Source: Bacteroidales bacterium
GTDB taxonomy: Bacteria; Bacteroidota; Bacteroidia; Bacteroidales; UBA932
NCBI GenBank assembly: GCA_017556665.1
Contig: JAFYMJ010000168.1
Location: 1 to 6,863 of the forward strand
DNA length: 6,863 bases
Direction: 5' to 3'
In this document: piece after piece, positions 1 through 6,601 of the stretch
How positions within the stretch are numbered: position 1 is the stretch's first letter
Layout of the letters: every line of letters starts with the position of its first letter
Program-made: the position numbers and the translations under genes
The notes under the pieces: generated by a model
Told to the model about the DNA's origin: nothing
Databases searched by the model: none
What the model saw: only the letters and a program-made list of their open reading frames with translations

Positions 1-659
1 CTTAATCTTGCAATATGAACATCTACTGTTCTCTCCAGAACATAACTTTCATCCTTCCAGACTTTCTGGAGTATGATCTCCCTGCTGAATATGGAATTAG
101 GGTCACTTGTCAATAAAATCAATATATCGGCCTCCTTTTTTGTAAGGACAATTTCTTTTCCATCTATATAGAGTCTCTTATTGGCATAATTCAATTTAAG
201 CTGCCTGTACTCAAAGAATTCGGCTTCAGATTTCTTCTCCTGCTCCCCAGATTCCTTTGACACCTCCTTGGACATGACACTCTGTTGGGGGTAGCTTCTT
301 GACAAGACAGCCTTTACCCTTGCCAATACCTCTTTAATGGAGAATGGTTTTGATATATAGTCATCACCACCCTTGTTGAACCCCTGCAACACATCCTCTT
401 CTTTACCCAATGCAGAAACAAAGATTATTGGAATGTTATTGTTATACTCCTCTCTAAGGAATTGGGCAAACTTAAGTCCACTGATTCCTTCCATCATTAT
501 ATCAAGCAATATAATATGGAATTCATCCCTTAACTTGTACAATGCATCCTCTGCACTGTTAGACACCACTACTTCATATCCAGCCTTGGTAAGGTTATAT
601 TGCAAAATTTCGCATATATCCTCCTCATCATCTACAACAAGAACCTTATATTTTTCCAT
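1..659 (-). CDS. OmpR/PhoB-family response regulator (3' end missing)
   Basis: This is a two-component response regulator, a cytoplasmic DNA-binding transcription factor activated by phosphorylation. I translated 219 residues from the ATG at 659-657; the frame is open to the window edge, so the last C-terminal residues are cut off. The receiver domain spans about residues 3-120: acidic pair D10/D11, phospho-acceptor D53 in LLDIMMEGISG, switch Ser S82, and K104 in the YISKPFS motif. A charged linker (about 122-147) precedes a winged-helix effector domain from about 150, with LTKKEADIL and the recognition-helix sequence RTVDVHIARL. The usual MPG after the phospho-acceptor is MEG here, a form I recall from Bacteroidota RprY/PhoB-like regulators. 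No kinase gene is visible; a partner could lie beyond the left edge. The family assignment is firm, but the regulon cannot be told. It is divergent from folE and has its own -7 box just upstream. Confidence 0.93.
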   Translation of the reverse strand, partial: MEKYKVLVVDDEEDICEILQYNLTKAGYEVVVSNSAEDALYKLRDEFHIILLDIMMEGISGLKFAQFLREEYNNNIPIIFVSALGKEEDVLQGFNKGGDDYISKPFSIKEVLARVKAVLSRSYPQQSVMSKEVSKESGEQEKKSEAEFFEYRQLKLNYANKRLYIDGKEIVLTKKEADILILLTSDPNSIFSREIILQKVWKDESYVLERTVDVHIARL

Positions 660-679
660 AACCCGTTTTTAGTCTACAA

Positions 680-687
680 CAAAGTTA
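680..687 (-). promoter_or_regulatory. Putative -7 promoter element for the response regulator
   Basis: Read on the minus strand this is TAACTTTG, an exact match to the Bacteroidota -7 consensus TAnnTTTG. It lies 20 bases upstream of the regulator's ATG, which implies a very short leader. No good TTTG is present 19-21 bases further upstream, so the -33 element is weak or absent. An 8-base degenerate motif occurs by chance in AT-rich DNA, but its position just before a start codon in a divergent gap supports it. Confidence 0.5.
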
Positions 688-748
688 GTATAATTTTGCC
701 ACCTCTACTACCATAAAATAAATTTAAGAGTTTTTATCAAATATTTTT

Positions 749-756
749 TACATTTG
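749..756 (+). promoter_or_regulatory. Putative -7 promoter element for folE-trkA
   Basis: TACATTTG exactly matches the Bacteroidota -7 consensus TAnnTTTG and sits 25 bases before the folE ATG. The expected -33 position (about 724-728, TTAAG) matches TTTG only poorly. This is the only candidate promoter I see for folE. The box is about 60 bases from the oppositely facing box of the response regulator, leaving room for regulator binding between them. Confidence 0.5.
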
Positions 757-781
757 TAATATTAAGTTTATAAGGCTAAAT

Positions 782-1381
782 ATGTCATATACAAAACAAG
801 AGTGCTTCAGTGAGCAAACCACAGAGCAACTTGCAGCACATTATACAGAAATTTTAAGACTTCTTGGAGAGGATCCTAACAGGGAAGGTTTAATAAAAAC
901 CCCGGTAAGGGTTGCAAAGGCTATGCAATTCCTTACACAAGGATATAATACAGACCCCGTTGCTATACTTAACTCAGCAAAATTCAAGGAAGAATACAAA
1001 CAGATAGTTCTTGTTAAAGATATAGAGATATACTCAATGTGTGAGCACCATATGCTTCCATTCTATGGAAAAGCTCATGTTGCATACATCCCCAACGGAT
1101 ATATTACAGGATTGAGCAAGATTCCAAGAGTAGTTGATGCGTTTGCACAAAGATTGCAGGTTCAGGAAAGACTTACCGTGCAGATAAGGGACTGTATCCA
1201 GAATACACTTAATCCTCTTGGAGTGGCAGTGGTAATTGAAGCAGCCCATATGTGTATGCAAATTAGAGGTGTACAGAAACAAAATTCTGTAACTACTACC
1301 TCTGCATTCACTGGTGCTTTTATGAAAGACATTAAAACTAGGGAAGAATTCATGAGACTTATTGGTGTAAGTCTTCATTAA
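782..1381 (+). CDS. folE: GTP cyclohydrolase I
   Basis: A cytoplasmic, homo-oligomeric zinc enzyme that converts GTP to 7,8-dihydroneopterin triphosphate and formate, the first step of folate synthesis and also the entry to pterin and queuosine precursors. The 199-residue length fits bacterial FolE. Visible motifs: [19 protein letters not shown] (30-48) near the N-terminus; [13 protein letters not shown] (85-97), giving zinc ligands C87 and H90 and the catalytic-region H89; the long conserved stretch [20 protein letters not shown] (110-129); and [11 protein letters not shown] (153-163), giving H156 and the third zinc ligand C158. All three zinc ligands are present, so this is the classical zinc-dependent FolE rather than the FolE2 type. 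The ATG at 782 gives a normal N-terminus. A -7 box lies just upstream and trkA begins 15 bases after the stop, so the two are probably co-transcribed. Confidence 0.97.
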   Translation: MSYTKQECFSEQTTEQLAAHYTEILRLLGEDPNREGLIKTPVRVAKAMQFLTQGYNTDPVAILNSAKFKEEYKQIVLVKDIEIYSMCEHHMLPFYGKAHVAYIPNGYITGLSKIPRVVDAFAQRLQVQERLTVQIRDCIQNTLNPLGVAVVIEAAHMCMQIRGVQKQNSVTTTSAFTGAFMKDIKTREEFMRLIGVSLH

Positions 1382-1396
1382 TAACAGGTACTGATT

Positions 1397-2746
1397 ATGA
1401 ACATCATTATTGCTGGAGCTGGAGAGGTAGGCAGCCATCTTGCCAAAATGTTGAGCAAAGAGGCCAATATGCTTACCATAATTGACAATGATCCTGCCCG
1501 TCTTAACAAGTTGAGTGAGATTGCAGATGTTATAACTGTTCAGGGACAACCTACATCCATTGCAACCCTTATGCAAGCTGGTGTAGAGAATGCAGATTTG
1601 TTTATTGCGGTAAGTCCGGCACAACAGCAAGATGTAAACATATTAAGTGCCTTGCTTGCTAAAAAGCTTGGAAGCAAAAAGGTTACAGCCCGCGTCAATA
1701 ACGATGAGTACATGCATCATGTAAACAAGCTTATGTTTACCGAATTGGGCATAGACTTGTTGTTCTATCCAGAAAAGATTGCATCATATGAGATTGCAGA
1801 CCTGTTACGCCAGACAGGAACATCTGAATTTATGGAGTTTGCAAGAGGTATGCTGCAAATGGTTGTATTCAGACTTGACGAGGGAGCTCCGCTAATAGAC
1901 AAACAAGTTTCAGACATATGCTCATATGAGGGCAACAGCCAGTACCAGACAGTTGCTATTGAAAGAAATTCCATTACAATTATCCCTACCCCTTCAACAA
2001 AATTCATCCAAGGGGATATTGTATTTGTAATTTGTACCAGAGATGGTGTAAACCAGGCAATGAGCTACTCTGGTAAAAACGATATAGAGATTAAGAATCT
2101 TATGATAGTTGGAGGTGGCAGCATTGGCGAGATGCTTGCCAAAAAGATGAGACCTCTAACAGACAATATAAAGATTATTGAATCCAGAAAAGAGCGTTGC
2201 GAGTATCTTGCACAAACACTGGACAAAGTACTTATCATAAATGGCGATGGCCGTAATTCAGACCTCCTTTTAGAAGAAGATGTAAAACAGTACGATGCCT
2301 TTGTTGCCGTTACCAGCAGTTCCGAGACCAATATCCTTTCTTGCGTAGCAGCAAAGAAAATGGGTGTAGCCAAAACAATTGCAGAGGTTGAGAATATTGA
2401 GTACATCAAACTTGCAGAGGAGATGGGTGTTGACGCAGTAATAAATAAAAAACTGATTACTGCCGGCAGAATCTTCAGGTTCACTTTAAGTAACAAAGTA
2501 AGATCCATCAAGTGCCTTAACGGTTCCGATGCAGAGATTCTTGAGTTTATTGTAAGCCCGGGCAGTGAAATAACAAAAGGCCCAATCAAGGACCTTCATT
2601 TTCCAAAAGAAGCCATTATAGGTGGCATTATAAGGGGAACTTCAAGCTTTATGGCAACACCAGAGACAAATATAAAACCTTACGACAGGGTTGTGGTCTT
2701 TGCATTGCCTCAAGTTTTGGCAAAAGTGAACAAGTTCTTTATATAG
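1397..2746 (+). CDS. trkA: TrkA, NAD-binding regulatory subunit of Trk potassium uptake
   Basis: A cytoplasmic RCK protein that gates the membrane channel TrkH/TrkG in response to nucleotides (NAD(H), ATP/ADP by family knowledge). The 449 residues form the full double-RCK layout. RCK-N domain 1 has the Rossmann loop GAGEVG (7-12) and the acidic strand end IIDND (28-32), followed by a TrkA-C domain at about 140-225. RCK-N domain 2 has GGGSIG (239-244) and IIES (260-263), followed by a second TrkA-C domain at about 372-449, with PYDRVVVFALP near the end. The ATG at 1397 starts directly at the first beta strand, so the start is secure. It follows folE by 15 bases with no visible promoter in between. 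The partner channel gene trkH, often adjacent in relatives, is not here; the 3' end instead overlaps the convergent uup-like gene by 8 bases. Confidence 0.95.
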   Translation: MNIIIAGAGEVGSHLAKMLSKEANMLTIIDNDPARLNKLSEIADVITVQGQPTSIATLMQAGVENADLFIAVSPAQQQDVNILSALLAKKLGSKKVTARVNNDEYMHHVNKLMFTELGIDLLFYPEKIASYEIADLLRQTGTSEFMEFARGMLQMVVFRLDEGAPLIDKQVSDICSYEGNSQYQTVAIERNSITIIPTPSTKFIQGDIVFVICTRDGVNQAMSYSGKNDIEIKNLMIVGGGSIGEMLAKKMRPLTDNIKIIESRKERCEYLAQTLDKVLIINGDGRNSDLLLEEDVKQYDAFVAVTSSSETNILSCVAAKKMGVAKTIAEVENIEYIKLAEEMGVDAVINKKLITAGRIFRFTLSNKVRSIKCLNGSDAEILEFIVSPGSEITKGPIKDLHFPKEAIIGGIIRGTSSFMATPETNIKPYDRVVVFALPQVLAKVNKFFI

Positions 2747-4532
2747 CATATTCACTAAGTTCAAGCCACCTCATACTCTTTGTATCAAGTTCATCCATTA
2801 CAACACCTATACGCACAGATGCCTCCTGCAACTGTGCTGGGGATAATTTTCCTCCCGACAAAGCCTCTTCCAACTCTTTTTTCTCCCTTTCAAGAGCCTC
2901 TATCTCACCCTCAAGCTGCTCAAACTCCCTCTTCTCTTTAAAAGAGAGCTTTCTTTTGCTCTCCTTAACATTGTCGGTGAAGACAAACTCCTTTCCTTTC
3001 TGCTCCTTGGACTGACTTTGTTTCAACAAAGATTTTTTCTCTTTCTCTTTGGCCTTAATATACTCTCTGTAATCTGAATAACTTCCTATAAAATCCTTAA
3101 CCACACCCTCTCCTTCAAACACAAAAAGATGGTCACATATCTTGTCCAAAAAGAATCTGTCATGAGAAACTATAAGGACAGAACCGGTATATGACCTCAG
3201 ATACTCCTCCAGAACATTTAATGTAAGTATATCCAAATCATTTGTTGGCTCATCCAGTATAAGAAAATTGGGCTGCCTCATCAATACAGTCATAAGGTAC
3301 AATCTCCTTTTCTCCCCGCCACTAAGTTTCTCAATCTTGGTATAGTGCATATGAGGCGGGAACAGGAAATAATTAAGGAAAGTAGATATAGGAACACTCT
3401 TTCCATCCTCCAGAGTAACAACCTCTGCAATCTCTCTTACTGCATCAATTACCGTATCATTAGGGTTGAATGAAATCCCCTCCTGCCTGTAATATCCAAA
3501 TCTTATTGTCTCCCCTATCTCTATTTCTCCTCCCGACGGATTCAGGTTACCTGTCATTAGATTAAGGAAAGTAGATTTACCAACACCATTATTTCCAACA
3601 ACCCCTATTTTCTCACCAGGAATATAGTTGTATGTAAAATCTTTAAGTCCAATCCAGTTCTCCCAGCTGAATGAAAGGTTCTTGCAATTTATCACCTTCT
3701 TTCCCAATCTTGCCATACCCACATTAATAGTCATATTTGTCTCAACTATTTTCTGCTGGGCCCTCTCCTGCAAATCGTAAAAAGAATCAATTCTATATTT
3801 TGCCTTTCCTGTTCTGGCAGATGGAGTTCTGCGCATCCACTCCAATTCACCTCTAAGAAGATTTCTTGCCCTGTCTATCTGAGCATTGGTATTGGCCAGC
3901 CTCTCCTCCCTTTTCTCAAGGAAATATGAATAATTGCCATTATATGTATAAAGTGTACCGTCTGCCATCTCTATAATCTGATTGCAGACACGGTCAAGAA
4001 AATACCTGTCATGGGTAACCATCAATAGTGTACACCTTTGCTTTGAAAGATAGTTCTCAAGGTACTCTATTGTATCCATATCCAAATGGTTGGTAGGCTC
4101 ATCCATAACCAGAAAATCTGGTTTCTGGACCAACATGCAAGCTATGGCAACCCTCTTTATCTCACCACCACTCAACTCATTTATCTTCTTGTCAATATCT
4201 GTAAGGGACAAAGAAAACAAGATCTCCTTTACCTCGTACTCCATGCAGTTGCGTGCATTGGGAGAAACAACATCAAAGATGGTAAGGTTCCCATCATACT
4301 TGTTGTCCTGAGCCAAAAAGGCAATTGAGATATCTTTAAGGAATTTTATCTTTCCGTCCCCATCTGAGCTGTCAACACCAGCCAGAATTCTCAAAAGAGA
4401 GGTCTTGCCTGTACCATTAGGGGCTATTAGGGCTATTTTATCCCCTTCATTAATGTTAAAAGATATATCCTTGAACAACACTCTAGGTCCATACGACTTA
4501 GAAACATTTTCTACCTGTAAATAACTTGCCAT
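2739..4532 (-). CDS. uup: ABC-F family ATPase, Uup type
   Basis: A soluble tandem-ABC ATPase without membrane segments. ABC-F proteins act at the ribosome or, for Uup, have been linked to ribosome function and to suppression of transposon precise excision. With start ATG 4532-4530 it has 597 residues. Domain 1: Walker A APNGTGKT (37-44), signature LSGGE (120-124), Walker B with catalytic E145 in MDEPTNHLD, H-loop H174. The inter-domain linker (about 205-265, containing LEWMRRTPSARTGKAKYRI) is Uup-like. Domain 2: Walker A GNNGVGKS (313-320), LSGGE (403-407), LILDEPTNDLD with E428, H457. A charged coiled-coil C-terminus (about 525-597, KRKLSFKEKREFEQLEGEIE) is the Uup-type extension. A 17-codon longer frame begins at a TTG at 4583, but that start lies upstream of the gene's own promoter and its leader peptide is only read-through of the terminator and promoter DNA, so I reject it. 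Both ATPase sites look intact. It is unlikely to be an antibiotic-resistance ABC-F, because the linker and C-terminus are Uup-like. Confidence 0.93.
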   Translation of the reverse strand: MASYLQVENVSKSYGPRVLFKDISFNINEGDKIALIAPNGTGKTSLLRILAGVDSSDGDGKIKFLKDISIAFLAQDNKYDGNLTIFDVVSPNARNCMEYEVKEILFSLSLTDIDKKINELSGGEIKRVAIACMLVQKPDFLVMDEPTNHLDMDTIEYLENYLSKQRCTLLMVTHDRYFLDRVCNQIIEMADGTLYTYNGNYSYFLEKREERLANTNAQIDRARNLLRGELEWMRRTPSARTGKAKYRIDSFYDLQERAQQKIVETNMTINVGMARLGKKVINCKNLSFSWENWIGLKDFTYNYIPGEKIGVVGNNGVGKSTFLNLMTGNLNPSGGEIEIGETIRFGYYRQEGISFNPNDTVIDAVREIAEVVTLEDGKSVPISTFLNYFLFPPHMHYTKIEKLSGGEKRRLYLMTVLMRQPNFLILDEPTNDLDILTLNVLEEYLRSYTGSVLIVSHDRFFLDKICDHLFVFEGEGVVKDFIGSYSDYREYIKAKEKEKKSLLKQSQSKEQKGKEFVFTDNVKESKRKLSFKEKREFEQLEGEIEALEREKKELEEALSGGKLSPAQLQEASVRIGVVMDELDTKSMRWLELSEYAI

Positions 4533-4552
4533 ACACTTGTAATAAAACCTTC

Positions 4553-4584
4553 CAAAGGTATATAAATAAAAGAAAGTGACCAAA
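4553..4584 (-). promoter_or_regulatory. Bacteroidota-type promoter of the uup-like gene
   Basis: On the minus strand TTTG (4584-4581) is followed by exactly 20 bases and then TACCTTTG (4560-4553). This matches the Bacteroidota consensus TTTG-N19-21-TAnnTTTG at every specified base. Transcription would begin at about 4545-4550, giving a leader of roughly 15 nt before the ATG at 4532. The promoter thereby fixes that start codon over the upstream TTG. The -33 element lies within the terminator hairpin of the preceding gene. Confidence 0.75.
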
Positions 4585-4597
4585 AATGGTCACTTTC
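4561..4597 (-). terminator. Intrinsic terminator of the OmpA-family gene
   Basis: On the minus strand, 23 bases after the OmpA-family stop codon, there is a perfect 11-bp inverted repeat: GAAAGTGACCA (4597-4587), loop TTTT (4586-4583), TGGTCACTTTC (4582-4572). It is followed directly by the T-rich tract TTTTATTTATA (4571-4561). This is the classical form of a Rho-independent terminator. On the plus strand the hairpin is not followed by a T-tract, so it should work in only one direction. It ends the OmpA-family transcript and overlaps the promoter of the next gene. Confidence 0.85.
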
Positions 4598-4620
4598 CTC
4601 ATATATTATTGATCAGATAA

Positions 4621-5769
4621 TTATTTTGCTCTCTCAATAATAACAACTCTGGTAAGAGCACGGCTGTTCTCGAACATGTTCTCTTGACCACCCATACCTT
4701 TAGCCTCAACTTGATCAGCGCTTACGCCATTCTTAACTAGCTCGTCAACAACAGCTTGAGCACGTTTCTCTGAAAGTTTTTGGTTAGTCTTAACAGAACC
4801 TGTAGCTTTATCAGCATAACCGTAAACTACGTATTTAACGTCTGTGTTAGCTTTCATTAACTCAGCAGCAAGTTTAATGTTAACTTTACCTTTAGAGTCA
4901 ATTCTTGCACTACCAATTGTAAAGAAGATAGCTCTGTCACCAGCGCTCTCAGTCTCAACAACTTTAACAACCTCTTGAACTTTGATGTTCTTTTTCTCTT
5001 TCTCTAGCTCAGCTTTAGTAACATTGTGAGCATCTTGCTCTTGAGCAAGTAACTCTTTGTATTTCTTAATGTCACCGTTAGCAGCGTCAAGAAGAGCCAT
5101 GTTAGTAACTTTAACAAATTTTTTGCCACCAAAGTAGTAAGTTAGACCTGCAGTAACAGCAACATTACCATCAGCAATTGAGCTGCTGTAATCACCAAAT
5201 GGAGATTGAGCAACCTCACCTCTAGCCTCTACATAGATATCAAAAGATTTGCTTACATTGAATTTACCACCTAGACCAACAGTACCACCAACTAAAGCAG
5301 CAGTTTTTCTCTCAGTAGCAATAGTAGCTTTAGTGATAGTAAGGCTTGGACCCATGAATGCGTATGCATCAAAAACTCTATCTGGGTTGTAACCAGAGAT
5401 AGCGTTTGAGATGTTGAACATAGCATCTGCACGTAAAGCAACATATTTTTGTTTTAGGTTAACGAAAGTACCGTTATCACCGTTAATATAATCTGAGTTA
5501 AGTTTGGTGTTAAGGATTGAACCTTGTAGTCTAACACCCCATACTGGGTTGATTAATTTACCAACTGAAAGTTGGAATTGACCTGTTACAGCTTTACCCA
5601 AGCCGTAATCACTGTTATCAGGGTTAACGCAGAATTGGATACCACCACCAAGACTTACAAAGAAGTTGTGGCTGCCTTTCTCTGCATACCATCTATCTTT
5701 GTTGGCAGCGTTAGCAATTGTAGCCAAACCTAATAGAACTACCGATAAGATGATTAATTTATTTTTCAT
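4621..5769 (-). CDS. OmpA-family outer-membrane protein (beta-barrel plus peptidoglycan-binding domain)
   Basis: An outer-membrane structural protein expected to anchor the membrane to peptidoglycan. The 382 residues begin with a signal peptide (KNK, then hydrophobic 5-19, probable cleavage after ANA at about 21). An N-terminal beta-barrel region follows (about 34-215: alternating strands such as FFVSLGGGIQF and GQFQLSVGKL, ending VAVTAGLTYYFG). Next comes a charged helical linker (about 228-262, KKYKELLAQEQ and AELEKEKK) and a C-terminal OmpA domain (about 279-380). In that domain D320 (GYAD) and R336 (LSEKRAQAVVDEL) match the diaminopimelate-contacting Asp/Arg of E. coli OmpA; the usual final RRV is TRV. 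Codon use is biased (GGT, GCT, GTT, AAC, and CAA for Gln where I read it) unlike the CAG/AAT/TAT-rich upstream neighbour, as expected for an abundant protein. It has no TAnnTTTG box in its 35-base leader, so it is probably transcribed from upstream. A strong terminator follows it. Confidence 0.93.
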   Translation of the reverse strand: MKNKLIILSVVLLGLATIANAANKDRWYAEKGSHNFFVSLGGGIQFCVNPDNSDYGLGKAVTGQFQLSVGKLINPVWGVRLQGSILNTKLNSDYINGDNGTFVNLKQKYVALRADAMFNISNAISGYNPDRVFDAYAFMGPSLTITKATIATERKTAALVGGTVGLGGKFNVSKSFDIYVEARGEVAQSPFGDYSSSIADGNVAVTAGLTYYFGGKKFVKVTNMALLDAANGDIKKYKELLAQEQDAHNVTKAELEKEKKNIKVQEVVKVVETESAGDRAIFFTIGSARIDSKGKVNIKLAAELMKANTDVKYVVYGYADKATGSVKTNQKLSEKRAQAVVDELVKNGVSADQVEAKGMGGQENMFENSRALTRVVIIERAK

Positions 5770-5804
5770 TTTCTTATTCTTTATTAAATTTTTGTTTTAG
5801 GAGT

Positions 5805-6566
5805 TTACTTTAAGTGTACCTTATAAGTAAGTCCTCCCGATAAATACTTACAACTCTGTAACTGAATTTGAGCATGCAACTGGTTAAACAACTCGTATGT
5901 AGCTCCTATTGAGAAATCCCTACTGTCATATTCAGCTATAAATCTCAGTTGAGGGGCAAATGAAGGGTTGTATGTAACACCTACTGCCAAGCCATTGTAA
6001 TGGTAACTCTTTCTGTTGTTGTAGATATATGCAAGATGGAGTCCCAATCTCTCTGTTCCAAATCTGAAATGTTTGGTTGCAGCTACATAAAATCTGCAGA
6101 AATAACCGTTACCGCTTGTAGATGCAATCTGACCATCTCCACTCTCTGTGTAAGGGTCAGATGTTCCTACAACAATTGCCGGCATATATTTCCAATACTT
6201 TCCCTCCTCAATCAACCTCAATCTGAACGAAAAATATCTGTCCTGATTAGTAAATTTTTCTCCATCAACTTTCCAGTCAATTCCAATTGTCTTAGCCTTG
6301 AACATTGTTGCTGTATATGCAACCTCAAGGAAAGGGAATATAGTTACATTAAAATAATAGTTGTAAGTACCATAATTCCATGTGTCTGGAGTTAGATTTT
6401 TATGGAGATAATTGCCACCAACCATAAAGGTCTTGTCATCCTGCATCTCTGCCGAAGGCATATGCAAAAGACCGGTGGTTCCATATGAAAGCTGAGCATA
6501 CAGCGTAAAATGGCAACAGGCAAGAATACCAACCAGTATTAACCGTTTAAACATTTTCTGCATCAT
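5805..6566 (-). CDS. YjbH-domain outer-membrane protein (short form)
   Basis: Probable outer-membrane beta-barrel protein of the YjbH family, whose proteobacterial members (YjbH, GfcD) are tied to exopolysaccharide/capsule export; function in Bacteroidota is unclear to me. The 253 residues start with a signal peptide (KRLILVGILACCHFTLYA, probable cleavage before Q25). The mature N-terminus has the family hallmark GTTGLLHMPSAEMQDDKTF (29-47), followed by FPFLEVAYT, DRYFSFRLRLIEEG (109-122) and PAIVVGTSD (129-137). Near the C-terminus comes LRFIAEYDSRDFSIGATYEL (197-216). Amphipathic aromatic-rich strands dominate throughout. Proteobacterial YjbH is several hundred residues longer, so this is a reduced single-unit form. 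It ends in Lys rather than the aromatic residue usual for a barrel. Starts at 6566, 6563 and 6554 are all possible; I chose the first. Its 35-base spacing to both neighbours suggests an operon with the OmpA-family gene. Confidence 0.8.
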   Translation of the reverse strand: MMQKMFKRLILVGILACCHFTLYAQLSYGTTGLLHMPSAEMQDDKTFMVGGNYLHKNLTPDTWNYGTYNYYFNVTIFPFLEVAYTATMFKAKTIGIDWKVDGEKFTNQDRYFSFRLRLIEEGKYWKYMPAIVVGTSDPYTESGDGQIASTSGNGYFCRFYVAATKHFRFGTERLGLHLAYIYNNRKSYHYNGLAVGVTYNPSFAPQLRFIAEYDSRDFSIGATYELFNQLHAQIQLQSCKYLSGGLTYKVHLK

Positions 6567-6601
6567 TTCTCAGCTCAAAAAATAACTCAATTGCCAATTA
6601 A

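Noticed and set aside
373..672. Plus-strand frame within the response regulator region (99 codons)
   Set aside because: It is the complement of the receiver-domain coding sequence, whose catalytic residues are all intact on the minus strand.
1034..1630. Long open frame antisense to folE and the start of trkA (198 codons)
   Set aside because: It lies opposite two well-identified genes, shows no recognisable domain, and is rich in Cys, His and Asn as expected for shadow translation.
2065..2589. Long open frame antisense to trkA (174 codons)
   Set aside because: It has a hydrophobic, Ser/Ile/Leu-rich composition typical of the complement of a Rossmann-fold gene; no start signal or family motif is present.
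2739..4532. Antibiotic-resistance ABC-F protein
   Set aside because: The inter-domain linker is Uup-like and a charged C-terminal coiled coil is present; nothing nearby indicates a resistance or mobile context.
4572..4597. The inverted repeat as an operator or bidirectional terminator
   Set aside because: The stem is followed by a T-tract only on the minus strand and sits just after the OmpA-family stop, so a one-way intrinsic terminator explains it best; repressor binding cannot be excluded but has no support.
6000..6395. Plus-strand frame opposite the YjbH-type gene (131 codons)
   Set aside because: The minus-strand gene has a signal peptide and family motifs; the plus-strand product is Cys-rich with no recognisable features.
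6515..6518. Possible lipoprotein cysteine in the YjbH-type protein (ILAC at residues 14-17)
   Set aside because: Leu at the -2 position is a poor lipobox, hydrophobic residues continue past it, and a standard signal peptidase I site (LYA before Q25) fits better.
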